In this document: piece by piece, positions 42,419-51,418 of the stretch
Numbering within the stretch: position 1 is the stretch's first letter
How the letters are laid out: every line of letters starts with the position of its first letter
Origin: Intestinimonas sp.
GTDB lineage: Bacteria; Bacillota; Clostridia; Oscillospirales; Oscillospiraceae
DNA: 64,000 nt
Direction of reading: 5' to 3'
Assembly (NCBI GenBank): GCA_022653075.1
Contig: JALCSB010000011.1
Coordinates: 1 to 64,000, forward strand
Notes under the pieces: model-generated
What the model was told of the DNA's origin: nothing
What the model saw: only the letters and a program-made list of their open reading frames with translations
The model's database searches: none
Made by a program: the position numbers and the translations under genes

Positions 42419-44650
42419 TTATCTTCTGGCCCGTTTGACCTGATAAACACCCTGGATCTGGCCCAGTTTATTGATCACCGTGTTCAGTTCCTCCCGGTCC
42501 CCGACTTCTAGGACCAGGGAAATGATGGCATACCCGTCAGGCATGGACCGGGCGGAGAGGGAATTGACCTTCACCTTGGCCGAGGACAGGGCCATGGCCA
42601 CATCCAGCGTCAGGTTGTCCCGGTCTTTGGCGGAGATATCCAGCGAGGTCTGATAACCTTCCAAGTCGCCCTCTACCCAGGAGACGTTCACCCAGCGTCC
42701 GGCTTCCTCCGGCTTGCGTTTCTTCGGGTCGGCATTGGGGCAGTCGCACCGGTGAACCGATACGCCGAAGCCCCGGGTAATAAAGCCCACCACCGGGTCC
42801 CCGGGGACCGGCGCACAACACTTGGCGAACTTCACCAGACAGTTGCCCAGTCCTTCCACCACAATACCGGACTCCGTGTGCCGGGGCGCGGCGGGTTTTT
42901 GGGCCGTGGCCGTGTTCTGTGGTGCGGGAACAATAAGGCTGTTCTGGAGTGTCTTTTCCACATTGGCCCGCTCGTTCCGCTCCCGGCTCAAACGGACCAT
43001 CTCATCCCGCACCCGGCCCACCGCCTTCTGCGCGGTCATGCCGCCGTAGCCGATGGCGGCGTACAGCTCGTCCAGCGTGCCGAAGCGCACCTTTTTGAGA
43101 ATATGGGGTAATGTGTCCTCTGTGGTGATGGCGGCCAGAGAGTAGCCCACATGCTTCATCTCTGACTCAAACGCGGCGCGGCCGGTGGCGATGTTCTCCT
43201 CACGGCGTTCTTTTTTAAACCACTGGCGGATTTTATTCTTGGCCTCGTTACTTCTGGCAATCTTCAGCCAGTCCCGGCTGGGTCCGTGGGGGGCCTTCGT
43301 GGTGATTACCTCTACAATATCGCCGCTTTGAAGGGGATAGTCGAAGGTGACGATGCGTCCGTTCACCTTGGCCCCGGTCATGGCGTTGCCCACGGCGGAA
43401 TGGATGTTATAGGCGAAGTCGATGGGGGTAGCCCCGGCGGGCAGGTTCACCACGTCGCCCCGCGGGGTGAACACGAACACCTCGTCGGCAAACATGTCCA
43501 CCTTTAGGGTGCGGACGAACTCCTCCGCGTCGGTGTTCTGCTGGTTTTCCAGCAACTTCCGAATCCACTCAAAATTGGCCTCCGTACCCAGCTTGGTGTT
43601 GGCCAGACCCGTCTTGTATTTCCAGTGGGCCGCAATGCCGTACTCCGCCGTGTGGTGCATCTCCCAGGTGCGGATCTGGACCTCAAAGGGGATACCCTCC
43701 CGGCCGATGACCGTAGTGTGCAGAGACTGATACATATTGGGCTTGGGTGTACCGATATAGTCTTTAAACCTGCCCAGTACGGGTTTAAACAGGTCGTGGA
43801 TGCAGCCAAGCACATTATAGCAGCCCGGGATATCATCCACAATCACCCGGAAGGCGTAGAGATCAAATATTTCGTCCATGGTTTTGTTTTGGGTATACAT
43901 TTTGCGGTAAATGGAATAAATGTGCTTCACCCGACCATACACCGTGGCCTTGATGCCATCGGTGGCCAGCCGGTCCTGAATTCTTTTTTGGATGGCGGCC
44001 ATAAACTCTTCGTGGGCGGTGGAGCGGCGGTTCAGTTCCTCGGCAATCTCCCGGTAACCCACCGGGTCCAGGTACTTGAGGGACAAGTCCTCCAGTTCCC
44101 ACTTCACCCGCTGCATGCCCAGCCGGTGGGCGATGGGCGCATAAATCTCCATGGTCTCCAGCGCCTTCTCCCGCTGCTTGCGGGCGGACTGGTAATTCAT
44201 GGTGCGCATATTGTGCAGGCGGTCGCAGATCTTGATGAGAATAACCCGGATGTCCCGTGCCATGGCCATGAGCATTTTCCGCAGGTTCTCCATCTGCTCT
44301 TCTTCCTTGGAGGTATAGGTGACCCGGGTCAGCTTGGTGACACCTTCCACCATGTCGGCCACCGATGGGCCAAACAGCCTGGCGATCTCCTCATGGGTGG
44401 CGGAGGTATCCTCGATGCAGTCGTGCAGCAGGGCGGCAATGATCGAATCGGTGTCTAGTTCCAGATCGGCCACAATGTCCGCCACCGCCAGCGGGTGGGT
44501 GATGAACGGGGACCCGTCCTTCCGGCGCTGCCCGCTGTGGGCGCTGTCCGCATACTGGAAAGCGGAATAAAGCCGCTTCGTATCCAGATGCGGGTTGTAT
44601 TTCTCTATTTTCCCTTCGAGCGCCTGGTAACTTTCCAGAACAGGGTCCAA
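42419..44650 (-). CDS. relA: Bifunctional (p)ppGpp synthetase/hydrolase (RelA/SpoT family)
   Basis: 743-residue long RSH enzyme. The hydrolase HD domain has SGQRRKDGSPFITHPLAVA, ALLHDCIEDTSATHEEIARLF and CDRLHNMRTM. The synthetase domain has GRVKHIYSIYRKMYTQN, YAFRVIVDD, MYQSLHTTVIGREG and EVQIRTWEMHHTAEYGIAAH. TGS (DMFADEVFVFTPRGDVVNLP), a helical/zinc-finger region with CLVKFAKCCAPVPGDPV, and a C-terminal ACT domain follow. All hydrolase and synthetase residues I can check are present, so it should be bifunctional. The start is TTG at 44650, 7 bases after GAGAGGTG. It sits between recJ (28 bp) and the ATP-grasp gene (55 bp). recJ-relA adjacency occurs in other Firmicutes. Confidence 0.96.
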   Translation of the reverse strand: MDPVLESYQALEGKIEKYNPHLDTKRLYSAFQYADSAHSGQRRKDGSPFITHPLAVADIVADLELDTDSIIAALLHDCIEDTSATHEEIARLFGPSVADMVEGVTKLTRVTYTSKEEEQMENLRKMLMAMARDIRVILIKICDRLHNMRTMNYQSARKQREKALETMEIYAPIAHRLGMQRVKWELEDLSLKYLDPVGYREIAEELNRRSTAHEEFMAAIQKRIQDRLATDGIKATVYGRVKHIYSIYRKMYTQNKTMDEIFDLYAFRVIVDDIPGCYNVLGCIHDLFKPVLGRFKDYIGTPKPNMYQSLHTTVIGREGIPFEVQIRTWEMHHTAEYGIAAHWKYKTGLANTKLGTEANFEWIRKLLENQQNTDAEEFVRTLKVDMFADEVFVFTPRGDVVNLPAGATPIDFAYNIHSAVGNAMTGAKVNGRIVTFDYPLQSGDIVEVITTKAPHGPSRDWLKIARSNEAKNKIRQWFKKERREENIATGRAAFESEMKHVGYSLAAITTEDTLPHILKKVRFGTLDELYAAIGYGGMTAQKAVGRVRDEMVRLSRERNERANVEKTLQNSLIVPAPQNTATAQKPAAPRHTESGIVVEGLGNCLVKFAKCCAPVPGDPVVGFITRGFGVSVHRCDCPNADPKKRKPEEAGRWVNVSWVEGDLEGYQTSLDISAKDRDNLTLDVAMALSSAKVKVNSLSARSMPDGYAIISLVLEVGDREELNTVINKLGQIQGVYQVKRARR

Positions 44651-44678
44651 GTTCCGTCACCTCTCTTTTTATACTTTT

Positions 44679-46751
44679 TCATTCTCCCGCCAGCTTTCTC
44701 AGCCGGCGCATAATGGTGGCCGCCTCCAGATCTACTTTTCCCTCCGGCCGGCTCAGGTCGATGCATAGATGGTCCGTGCTCTGCTCCATACGAATCAGCC
44801 CATGCTCATGAAATACGGTAAGGCAGACCATGGTGCGGGCAATCGTCTCCCGCATACCATATGTACGGGCTATGTTCCGGGCCAGACGCCGGGCGGTATC
44901 CTCCACCCGGCCCAGCCGGGCCTGGCCGTTAAGGTACCGCCAAACCGCAGTGAATTCCGCCCGGCTTGGGATCATCTCGGTGGCCTCCTGGGGGGAGATG
45001 GCCTCGCCCTGGCACAGCCGATCATACATGGCGCGCTCCAGCTCCGCCCGACTCACTGCGGGGCGGAGGTCGCATAAGAGCAGCTGCACTGAGCGCGTAC
45101 CGCGGAATTCGTTGATCTGGGGCGTAAAGGCCACATCCACCCGCTCCCCCACGGCTACGTTCAGCGCGGCGGCGTTCATGGAAAAGAAAATGGCGTCCAG
45201 CCTCCGGCCGCAGCGGGACAGACGCAGTTTCAGGTGACGGCCGCAGCCCACCTCACTCAGAGCTGCCACCGTGCAGCCAGCCAAGCTGAACACCGGCTTG
45301 GGATTTCCCGCGCCGAATGGCTCCAGCAGGCTCAATTTTTCCACGTTCTCCGTGATCAGCAGGTCTGGCCCGTCCAGCTCACCGTCCAAATGGAGGACGG
45401 CAGTCAGGGGCTCCCCCCCCGACCATGCATCCACATATTCCTCCATTCTGGCACGGAACGCATCGATGTTCTCCGCCAAGATGGTGAAGCCGGCGGCCAG
45501 CTTGTGCCCGCCAAACCCCTCCAGCAGATCAGCGCATGCCTCCAGCGCACGGAACAGATCAAAGTCTCCGAAGGAACGGCAGGATGCCTTGCCCCGGCCG
45601 TCCTGCAGGCAGATCATAATGGTGGGACAGGAAAACCGCTCGGCCAGCCGGGATGCCACGATACCCACCACGCCCTGATGCCAGTGGGTGTCGGCCAGCA
45701 CGATGACACGCCGGCTGTGCGTAGGCTCCCGTTCCAGCCGGCGCAGGCAGTCTTCAAAGATCTCACTTTCCAGACTCTGCCGTTCCCGGTTCAGTGAGCA
45801 GAGATAGCGGGCCAGCACCTCGCCCCGGGCGGGGTCGCTGGTAAGCAGCAGCTCAACCGCCACGTCCGCCTTGCCCATGCGGCCAGCGGCGTTGATGCGG
45901 GGAGCCAGCGCAAAGCCCACCATGGTTGAGCAGGCCGCCCGCTCTCCACACGCCTCCCGCATCAGGGCGGTCAGACCTGGGCGGTGAGACATCCCACTGT
46001 TCAGGGCGGCCAGGCCCCGGATAACGATGGTACGGTTCTCTGCGGCCAGCGGCACCACATCCGCCACCGTCCCAATGGCGGCAAGGTCGGCGTATTCCCT
46101 AAACGTCTGTTCACGCATTGGCTCCGGTGTCAGGGCCAGTACCAACTTAAGGGCCACCCCTACACCAGCCAGGAAGGGCGTGGGGCTGTGATCACCGGGG
46201 CAGCACGGGTCCACCACGGCGGCGGCGGCGGGCAGCACCCCTTTGTACTCATGGTGATCGGTCACCACTACATCCATGCCAAGGGCAACCGCATCGGCCA
46301 CCTCTTCCATGGCGGTAATCCCACAGTCCACGGTGACCACTAGCGTGACGCCCTGCGCCCGTAAGGTATGCAGTGCCGCTTGGTTCAGGCCATAGCCTTC
46401 CTCCAGCCTGTTGGGGATGTAGGGAACGACACACCCTCCACGAGAGCGCAAAAAGCGCGTAAGCAGGCAGGTGGCGGTAATCCCGTCCACATCATAGTCG
46501 CCGTAGACCGCAATTGTCTCTCCGCTCTGCAACGCGGCAGTGAGACGCCGGGCCGCCTGGTCCATATTCTTAATTAAATACGGGTCGCAGAGCGGCGCGC
46601 CTCCTTCCGACAAAAAAGCGCCGGCCTTTTCCGGCGTATCCAGTCCCCGGGCGCACAGCACTCTGGCCACCAGTGGGGAATACCCTGCGGCGATCAGCCC
46701 GGTTACAGCCGAACAATCCGCATGGGTTTGCTCCCATTCTTTGTACCTCAT
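44679..46751 (-). CDS. recJ: Single-stranded-DNA-specific exonuclease RecJ
   Basis: 690 residues. The DHH phosphoesterase motifs are VYGDYDVDGITATCLL, VTVDCGITAMEE and VVTDHHEYKG. The DHHA1 part contains RINAAGRMGKADVAVELLL and GFGGHKLAAGFTI, and an OB-fold and a Firmicutes-type C-terminal RecJ domain follow (MYDRLCQGEAISPQEATEMI). RecJ degrades 5' single-stranded ends in recombination and mismatch repair. ATG 46751 has GAGG eight bases upstream; the frame stays open to 46796. It is the first gene of the leftward run through relA to the M16 peptidase. Confidence 0.95.
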   Translation of the reverse strand: MRYKEWEQTHADCSAVTGLIAAGYSPLVARVLCARGLDTPEKAGAFLSEGGAPLCDPYLIKNMDQAARRLTAALQSGETIAVYGDYDVDGITATCLLTRFLRSRGGCVVPYIPNRLEEGYGLNQAALHTLRAQGVTLVVTVDCGITAMEEVADAVALGMDVVVTDHHEYKGVLPAAAAVVDPCCPGDHSPTPFLAGVGVALKLVLALTPEPMREQTFREYADLAAIGTVADVVPLAAENRTIVIRGLAALNSGMSHRPGLTALMREACGERAACSTMVGFALAPRINAAGRMGKADVAVELLLTSDPARGEVLARYLCSLNRERQSLESEIFEDCLRRLEREPTHSRRVIVLADTHWHQGVVGIVASRLAERFSCPTIMICLQDGRGKASCRSFGDFDLFRALEACADLLEGFGGHKLAAGFTILAENIDAFRARMEEYVDAWSGGEPLTAVLHLDGELDGPDLLITENVEKLSLLEPFGAGNPKPVFSLAGCTVAALSEVGCGRHLKLRLSRCGRRLDAIFFSMNAAALNVAVGERVDVAFTPQINEFRGTRSVQLLLCDLRPAVSRAELERAMYDRLCQGEAISPQEATEMIPSRAEFTAVWRYLNGQARLGRVEDTARRLARNIARTYGMRETIARTMVCLTVFHEHGLIRMEQSTDHLCIDLSRPEGKVDLEAATIMRRLRKLAGE

Positions 46752-46861
46752 GCATGTAACCTCAAAATCAGAAAAAATCATCTTATAGTATAACAAAAAT
46801 AGAACATGGTTACAAGCTGAAAGATGCGCCTGCTTATAATTTCAGCCCACGCCTGCCGCTG

Positions 46862-46901
46862 TTTCAGAAAGACGCGCCGCCCCTTCTGAGGGCGGCGCGT
46901 C
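46862..46901 (-). terminator. Terminator of the M42 peptidase gene
   Basis: A perfect 12-bp stem (46871-46882 with 46890-46901) around CTTCTGA is followed on the minus strand by TTTCT, a weak T-run. Confidence 0.6.
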
Positions 46902-46978
46902 CCGATACGCGGGAAAAAGCGTGGTATGTTATGACGTAAGCAGGTCCAGCTTTCCGTATACACCCCTTTTTCCAAGCC

Positions 46979-48019
46979 CTATTGGCACTCCAGGTACAAC
47001 TCCATCAGCTCCACCGTGTTCCGCATGCCGTCGGCATGCGTCCGCTCCATGCCGTGGGAGGCGTGGACACCAGGGCCGATGAGGGCGGCCCGAACGTCGG
47101 AGCCGGCCTTCCAGGCCACCGTCGCGTCGGAGGTATAATGGGGGAATACATCCACGGCATAGTCCACACCGTGTTCTTTTGCCAGTGCCGCCAGCCGGGA
47201 TACCAGCTCATAATCGTATGGGCCTCCGGAATCCTTGGCACAGATGGATACCTGGTACTCGGTCCCGGTGAGGTCCAGTCCCACGCAGCCCATGTCCACT
47301 ACCAGAAGCTCGATTAAATCGGGAGCAAAGGCCGCGCCGCCGTGCCCTACCTCCTCGTAGACCGTGAAGTAGAGTTCCGTATCATACCGAGGCCTCTCAC
47401 CTGTGTCGGCCATCCACTTGAGCAGCGTAATCAGGCAGGCGGCACTGCCTTTGTCATCAATAAAGCGGGACTTCAAAAAGCCCCGGTCCGTTACCACGGT
47501 CTTGGGATCGATGCAGATATAATCGCCCGCCTCGATACCCAGCGCGCGGACGTCGGCGGCGTTCTTCACCTTCTCGTCGATGCGCACATACATGTTCTGC
47601 TCGTCCCGAGTGCGGCTGTCCGCGTCATCAAAAACATGGGCGGCGGGAGACAGGGACAGCACCGTACCGGTATAAACCCGGTCATCCCGGGTGTAGATGC
47701 GGCAGTACTCTCCATCCAGTGTGGGAAGGATGGGACCGCCGATCTTCGTCAGGTTCAGTTCTCCCTTCTCCCCAATGGAACGAACCATCAGGCCCAGCGT
47801 GTCCAGGTGGGAACACAGCCCCACCCGTTTTCCGTGCTCCCGGCCGGGAACGTGGACAATCAGGCTGCCCTTATTGGAGTAAGACGTCTCATAGCCCAGG
47901 CCGCGGAGGATGGTCTCCGTCTTCTCCACCACGCGCCGGGTAAACCCACTGGGACTGTCGGTTGAGAGCAGCGTACGGGCCGTCTCCAGCATAAAGTCCT
48001 GATAGTTGCCGAAATCCAT
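46979..48019 (-). CDS. M42 family metallopeptidase (glutamyl aminopeptidase/endoglucanase-like)
   Basis: 346 residues of the M42 (FrvX/YsdC) aminopeptidase family, dinuclear metal enzymes that form tetrahedral dodecamers and degrade peptides in the cytosol. Metal-binding motifs are VGLCSHLDTLGLMVR, FIDDKGSAACLITLLKWMAD, YFTVYEEVGHGGAAF, VVDMGCVGLDLTG and ALIGPGVHASHGMERTHADG with the closing His. The length is usual. The start at 48019 is preceded by AAGGAAG; the frame extends to 48058. It stands between recJ and ftsH and probably has its own transcript, since hairpins lie on both sides. Confidence 0.92.
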   Translation of the reverse strand: MDFGNYQDFMLETARTLLSTDSPSGFTRRVVEKTETILRGLGYETSYSNKGSLIVHVPGREHGKRVGLCSHLDTLGLMVRSIGEKGELNLTKIGGPILPTLDGEYCRIYTRDDRVYTGTVLSLSPAAHVFDDADSRTRDEQNMYVRIDEKVKNAADVRALGIEAGDYICIDPKTVVTDRGFLKSRFIDDKGSAACLITLLKWMADTGERPRYDTELYFTVYEEVGHGGAAFAPDLIELLVVDMGCVGLDLTGTEYQVSICAKDSGGPYDYELVSRLAALAKEHGVDYAVDVFPHYTSDATVAWKAGSDVRAALIGPGVHASHGMERTHADGMRNTVELMELYLECQ

Positions 48020-48180
48020 ATTTCTGCGCTTCCTTTCCTGTTTCTGCGGCACAACCACTTTTTTCTGCTTTTTCTATTTTACCCATCCGCTCCGCGTGCT
48101 AAATCATAACAGAACCGCCGGGGATTTTGCGGGTCGACTTTATTTTTATTTATCCTTGTAAAACTAACCTCTATAACTTT

Positions 48181-48217
48181 TTAAAAGGCCCCGGAAACGG
48201 ATGTTCCGGAGCCTTTG
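48181..48217 (-). terminator. Terminator of the second ftsH
   Basis: AAGGCTCCGGAA and TTCCGGGGCCTT (minus strand, one mismatch) form a 12-bp stem with loop CATCCGT, followed by TTAAAAAG. Confidence 0.65.
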
Positions 48218-48225
48218 GAAATCAT

Positions 48226-50322
48226 TCAGGACTCAGAGGAGGGTTCCTCGCCACTCGAGGTCTCCTCGCCACTCTTTGAAGTTTCCGGCGCGGGCGCGTC
48301 GCCCCCGGAAAGAGGAATAGGAGCTGAAGGGTCCTCTATCTTCGGCGCGGCCGGCGGTTCGGACGCGGGGCCCGCTCCGAATTGATCCTCGGCCTGCTCC
48401 GGATCCTTGCCAGCCAAAATGGCCATCATCTCGGCACCTGTGATGGTCTCCTTCTTCAGCAGGTACAACGCAATGGCATTCAGCATGTCCCGGTTCTCCT
48501 CCAACAGTTTTACCGAATCGGCATGGCACTTCTGGAGAAGGTCCTGGACTTCCCGGTCAATCACCGCGGCGGTCTCCTGGGCGCAGTTGAGGCCATAATT
48601 ACCCTCCAAATACTGACTTTTTACCGTGGCCAAGCCCATCATGCCAAACTTGTCGCTCATGCCGTACATAGTGACCATCTTCCGGGCCAGATCGGTGGCG
48701 CGCTCAATGTCGTTGGAAGCACCGGAGGTCATGGTGCCGAACACCACTTCCTCGGCGGAGCGACCGGCCAACAGCGTGCGGATTTCGGTAAGCAGATCAT
48801 CTTTGGTCATGAGGAACTTCTCCTCCTCGGGCAGCTGCATGGTATAGCCCAGTGCGCCCTGGGTGTGGGGCACAATTGTAATCTTGGAAACCGGCTGGGC
48901 GTTCTTCTGCCGGGCCGCCACCAGGGCGTGGCCCACCTCGTGATACGCAATCAGTTTCTTCTCCTTCTCGGTAATGACGGTACCCTTCTTCTCACTGCCG
49001 GCAATCACCAGCTCGAAGGAGGCCAGCAGATCCCGCTGGTTGACCGCCCGGCGGCCCAGACGCACGGCCCGAAGAGCGGCCTCGTTGACCAGATTGGCAA
49101 GGTCTGCACCCACACAGCCTGCGGTAGCCTGCGCAATTTTATTGAGGTCCACGTCCTCCGCCAGCCGGATATTACGGGTGTGAACCTGAAGCGTGGCCAG
49201 ACGGCCCGCCAGATTGGGCCGGTCCACAATGATGCGCCGGTCAAACCGGCCGGGCCGCAGCAGAGCCTTGTCCAGCACCTCCGGCCGGTTGGTAGCCGCC
49301 AGGACGATTACACCCTTGGTGGGATCGAAGCCATCCAATTCCGCCAGCAGCTGGTTTAGGGTCTGCTCCCGCTCGTCGTTGCCGCCCATACGGTTGTCCC
49401 GGCTTTTGCCAATGGTATCGATCTCATCGATGAAGATAATGCAGGGGGCCATTTTGGCGGCCTCCTTGAACAGGTCCCGGACCCGGCTGGCGCCCACGCC
49501 CACAAACATCTCCACGAAATCGGAGCCGGAAATGGAGAAGAAGGGTACGTTGGCCTCGCCGGCCACGGCCTTGGCCAGCAGCGTTTTGCCGGTACCGGGG
49601 GAGCCCACCAGCAGCGCGCCCTTGGGCAGCTTGGCCCCAATCTCGGTATATTTTTGTGGATTATGGAGAAAGTCGATGATCTCCTCCAGACTCTCCTTGG
49701 CCTCGTCCTGACCGGCCACATCCCGGAAGGTGACTCCGGTCTTTTTCTCCACATAGACCTTGGCGTTGGCTTTACCCACGCCGCCCAGGCCGCCGCCCAT
49801 CCGGGTGGACATGCCGCGGAACAGCAGGGACATAAGGACCATCATAACGGCCATGGGCAGCACCCAGGATACCAAGAAAGAAATAATGGGGGACAGCTCC
49901 TCCACGTAGGGGGCACTGTAGGTCACGTCATGCTCATCCAGAAGGGAGATCAAACGCTCCCTGTCCTCGTTGATGGGGGCGCAGTAATAGGTTGCGGCGG
50001 CGCCATCGGACAGATCTCCCAAGCTTTCCAGGCCAGGGACAACCGTCGTATCCTGCTGGTCGTCGTCTGCGGACGCGTCCTCTTTAGGGGTAATGGTAAT
50101 TTTGTTGTTGCCGCTTTCAAAAACCACCTCTTTTACCTTATCGTCCTTCACCATCTGGATCAGGTCGCTGTATTTAATCTCAGTGGTATGGGAGTTGGAT
50201 AGGGAGGAGGTAAAGTAATTGACGGCAAGGGTAATAATAAGGGCCCAGAGAATGATAGAAATGATGCCCATCATGTTGCGGTTTGAGTTGTTGCCGGACC
50301 CGGTTCCCTTTTGGGGTTTCAA
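48226..50322 (-). CDS. ftsH: ATP-dependent zinc metalloprotease FtsH (second copy)
   Basis: 698 residues. Transmembrane segments lie near 18-38 and 145-168 with an extracytoplasmic domain between. Walker A is VGSPGTGKT (239-247, with Ser where Pro is usual), Walker [21 protein letters not shown], and the zinc site HEVGH (461-465). The C-terminal 50 residues form an acidic, serine/glutamate/proline-rich tail ([15 protein letters not shown]), which the first FtsH lacks. It starts at TTG 50322, eight bases after GGAGG, and is monocistronic. The standard FtsH-type N-terminus suggests this copy may be the general housekeeping enzyme, but that cannot be decided from sequence. Confidence 0.95.
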   Translation of the reverse strand: MKPQKGTGSGNNSNRNMMGIISIILWALIITLAVNYFTSSLSNSHTTEIKYSDLIQMVKDDKVKEVVFESGNNKITITPKEDASADDDQQDTTVVPGLESLGDLSDGAAATYYCAPINEDRERLISLLDEHDVTYSAPYVEELSPIISFLVSWVLPMAVMMVLMSLLFRGMSTRMGGGLGGVGKANAKVYVEKKTGVTFRDVAGQDEAKESLEEIIDFLHNPQKYTEIGAKLPKGALLVGSPGTGKTLLAKAVAGEANVPFFSISGSDFVEMFVGVGASRVRDLFKEAAKMAPCIIFIDEIDTIGKSRDNRMGGNDEREQTLNQLLAELDGFDPTKGVIVLAATNRPEVLDKALLRPGRFDRRIIVDRPNLAGRLATLQVHTRNIRLAEDVDLNKIAQATAGCVGADLANLVNEAALRAVRLGRRAVNQRDLLASFELVIAGSEKKGTVITEKEKKLIAYHEVGHALVAARQKNAQPVSKITIVPHTQGALGYTMQLPEEEKFLMTKDDLLTEIRTLLAGRSAEEVVFGTMTSGASNDIERATDLARKMVTMYGMSDKFGMMGLATVKSQYLEGNYGLNCAQETAAVIDREVQDLLQKCHADSVKLLEENRDMLNAIALYLLKKETITGAEMMAILAGKDPEQAEDQFGAGPASEPPAAPKIEDPSAPIPLSGGDAPAPETSKSGEETSSGEEPSSES

Positions 50323-50586
50323 GGGCGTAGCCTCCTTAAAAGTGAAAAGCAGTTTGATTTCCGTTTGATCTGCATTTCTTTTCTGATTGGTTTGAATATA
50401 TCACAAATGCCACCGGAACACAAGGAATCCACTCGTAAACTTTCTATGACCGAAACAAAAGAAAAACTCCCGCTTTCTTCTTTATAATTGTACCTTTTTC
50501 TGCACCGGTTTTTGTGTTACAATGATGAATACTGAATCAGCCCGAATACGGCGCATCCGCTTCGGGCACCGGAAAGGCGGAATACC

Positions 50587-51360
50587 ATGAAACAGCGAAA
50601 GACGGTTCGGGACTCCGAAGCCGGGGCTGACGGCATTATTGAAGGACGAAACGCGGTTATGGAGGCCCTTCGGGCCGGAAGCCCCATTGACAAAATCCTC
50701 ATCGCCAGGGGCGAGACTGATGCCACGCTTGGGCACATCGCCAGCACAGCGCGGGACAGGGGCATCGTGGTGGTGGAGGCGGACCGGAAAAAACTGGACT
50801 ATATGAGCGCCACCCATGCCCATCAGGGCGTCATCGCGGTGGCCGCCGTACGGGAATACGCCTCCGTGGAGGATATTCTACAGGCAGCCCGGGATAAAAA
50901 CGAGCCGCCCCTTATCGTGGTGTGCGATGAGCTGTCGGACCCCCACAATTTGGGAGCCGTCATCCGCACCGCCGAGTGTGCCGGCGCGCACGGGGTTATT
51001 ATTCCCAAGCGGCGCAGCGCCGGTCTGACCGCCGTGGTGGCCAAAACCTCCGCCGGCGCGGTCTCCCATCTGCCCGTGGCACGGGTACCCAATCTGCCGT
51101 CTCTTCTCAAGGAGCTCAAACGCGAGGGGATCTGGGTGTTCGGCACCGCCGCCGACGGCGGTACGTTTTTGTACGACGCCGACCTGAAGGGGCCCGCCGC
51201 CATCGTGATCGGTTCAGAGGGCACCGGCATGGGCCGTCTGGTCTCCGAATGCTGTGATTTCCAAGTCAGTATCCCCATGCGGGGAAAACTCAATTCCTTA
51301 AATGCCTCCGCTGCCGCCGCCATTTTTCTATATGAGGCCGTACGTCAGCGGATAGGCTGA
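50587..51360 (+). CDS. rlmB: 23S rRNA (guanosine-2'-O-)-methyltransferase RlmB, SpoU/TrmH family
   Basis: 257 residues. A short N-terminal substrate-binding domain (GIIEGRNAVMEALRAGSPID; MSATHAHQGVIAVAA) precedes the SPOUT knot domain with its three motifs: DPHNLGAVIRTAECAGAHGV, IVIGSEGTGMGRLVSECCD and VSIPMRGKLNSLNASAAAAI. The family methylates ribose 2'-OH groups in rRNA or tRNA; RlmB acts at G2251 of 23S rRNA. GGCGG lies close before the ATG. TACAAT at 50518-50523 may be its -10, but no good -35 was found. The next gene follows 58 bp downstream. Confidence 0.9.
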   Translation: MKQRKTVRDSEAGADGIIEGRNAVMEALRAGSPIDKILIARGETDATLGHIASTARDRGIVVVEADRKKLDYMSATHAHQGVIAVAAVREYASVEDILQAARDKNEPPLIVVCDELSDPHNLGAVIRTAECAGAHGVIIPKRRSAGLTAVVAKTSAGAVSHLPVARVPNLPSLLKELKREGIWVFGTAADGGTFLYDADLKGPAAIVIGSEGTGMGRLVSECCDFQVSIPMRGKLNSLNASAAAAIFLYEAVRQRIG

Positions 51361-51418
51361 CGGTTTTCAGCCCGTTGGCACGGCCCACTTTATCTTTATT
51401 AATCAGGTGATCTTTCGT

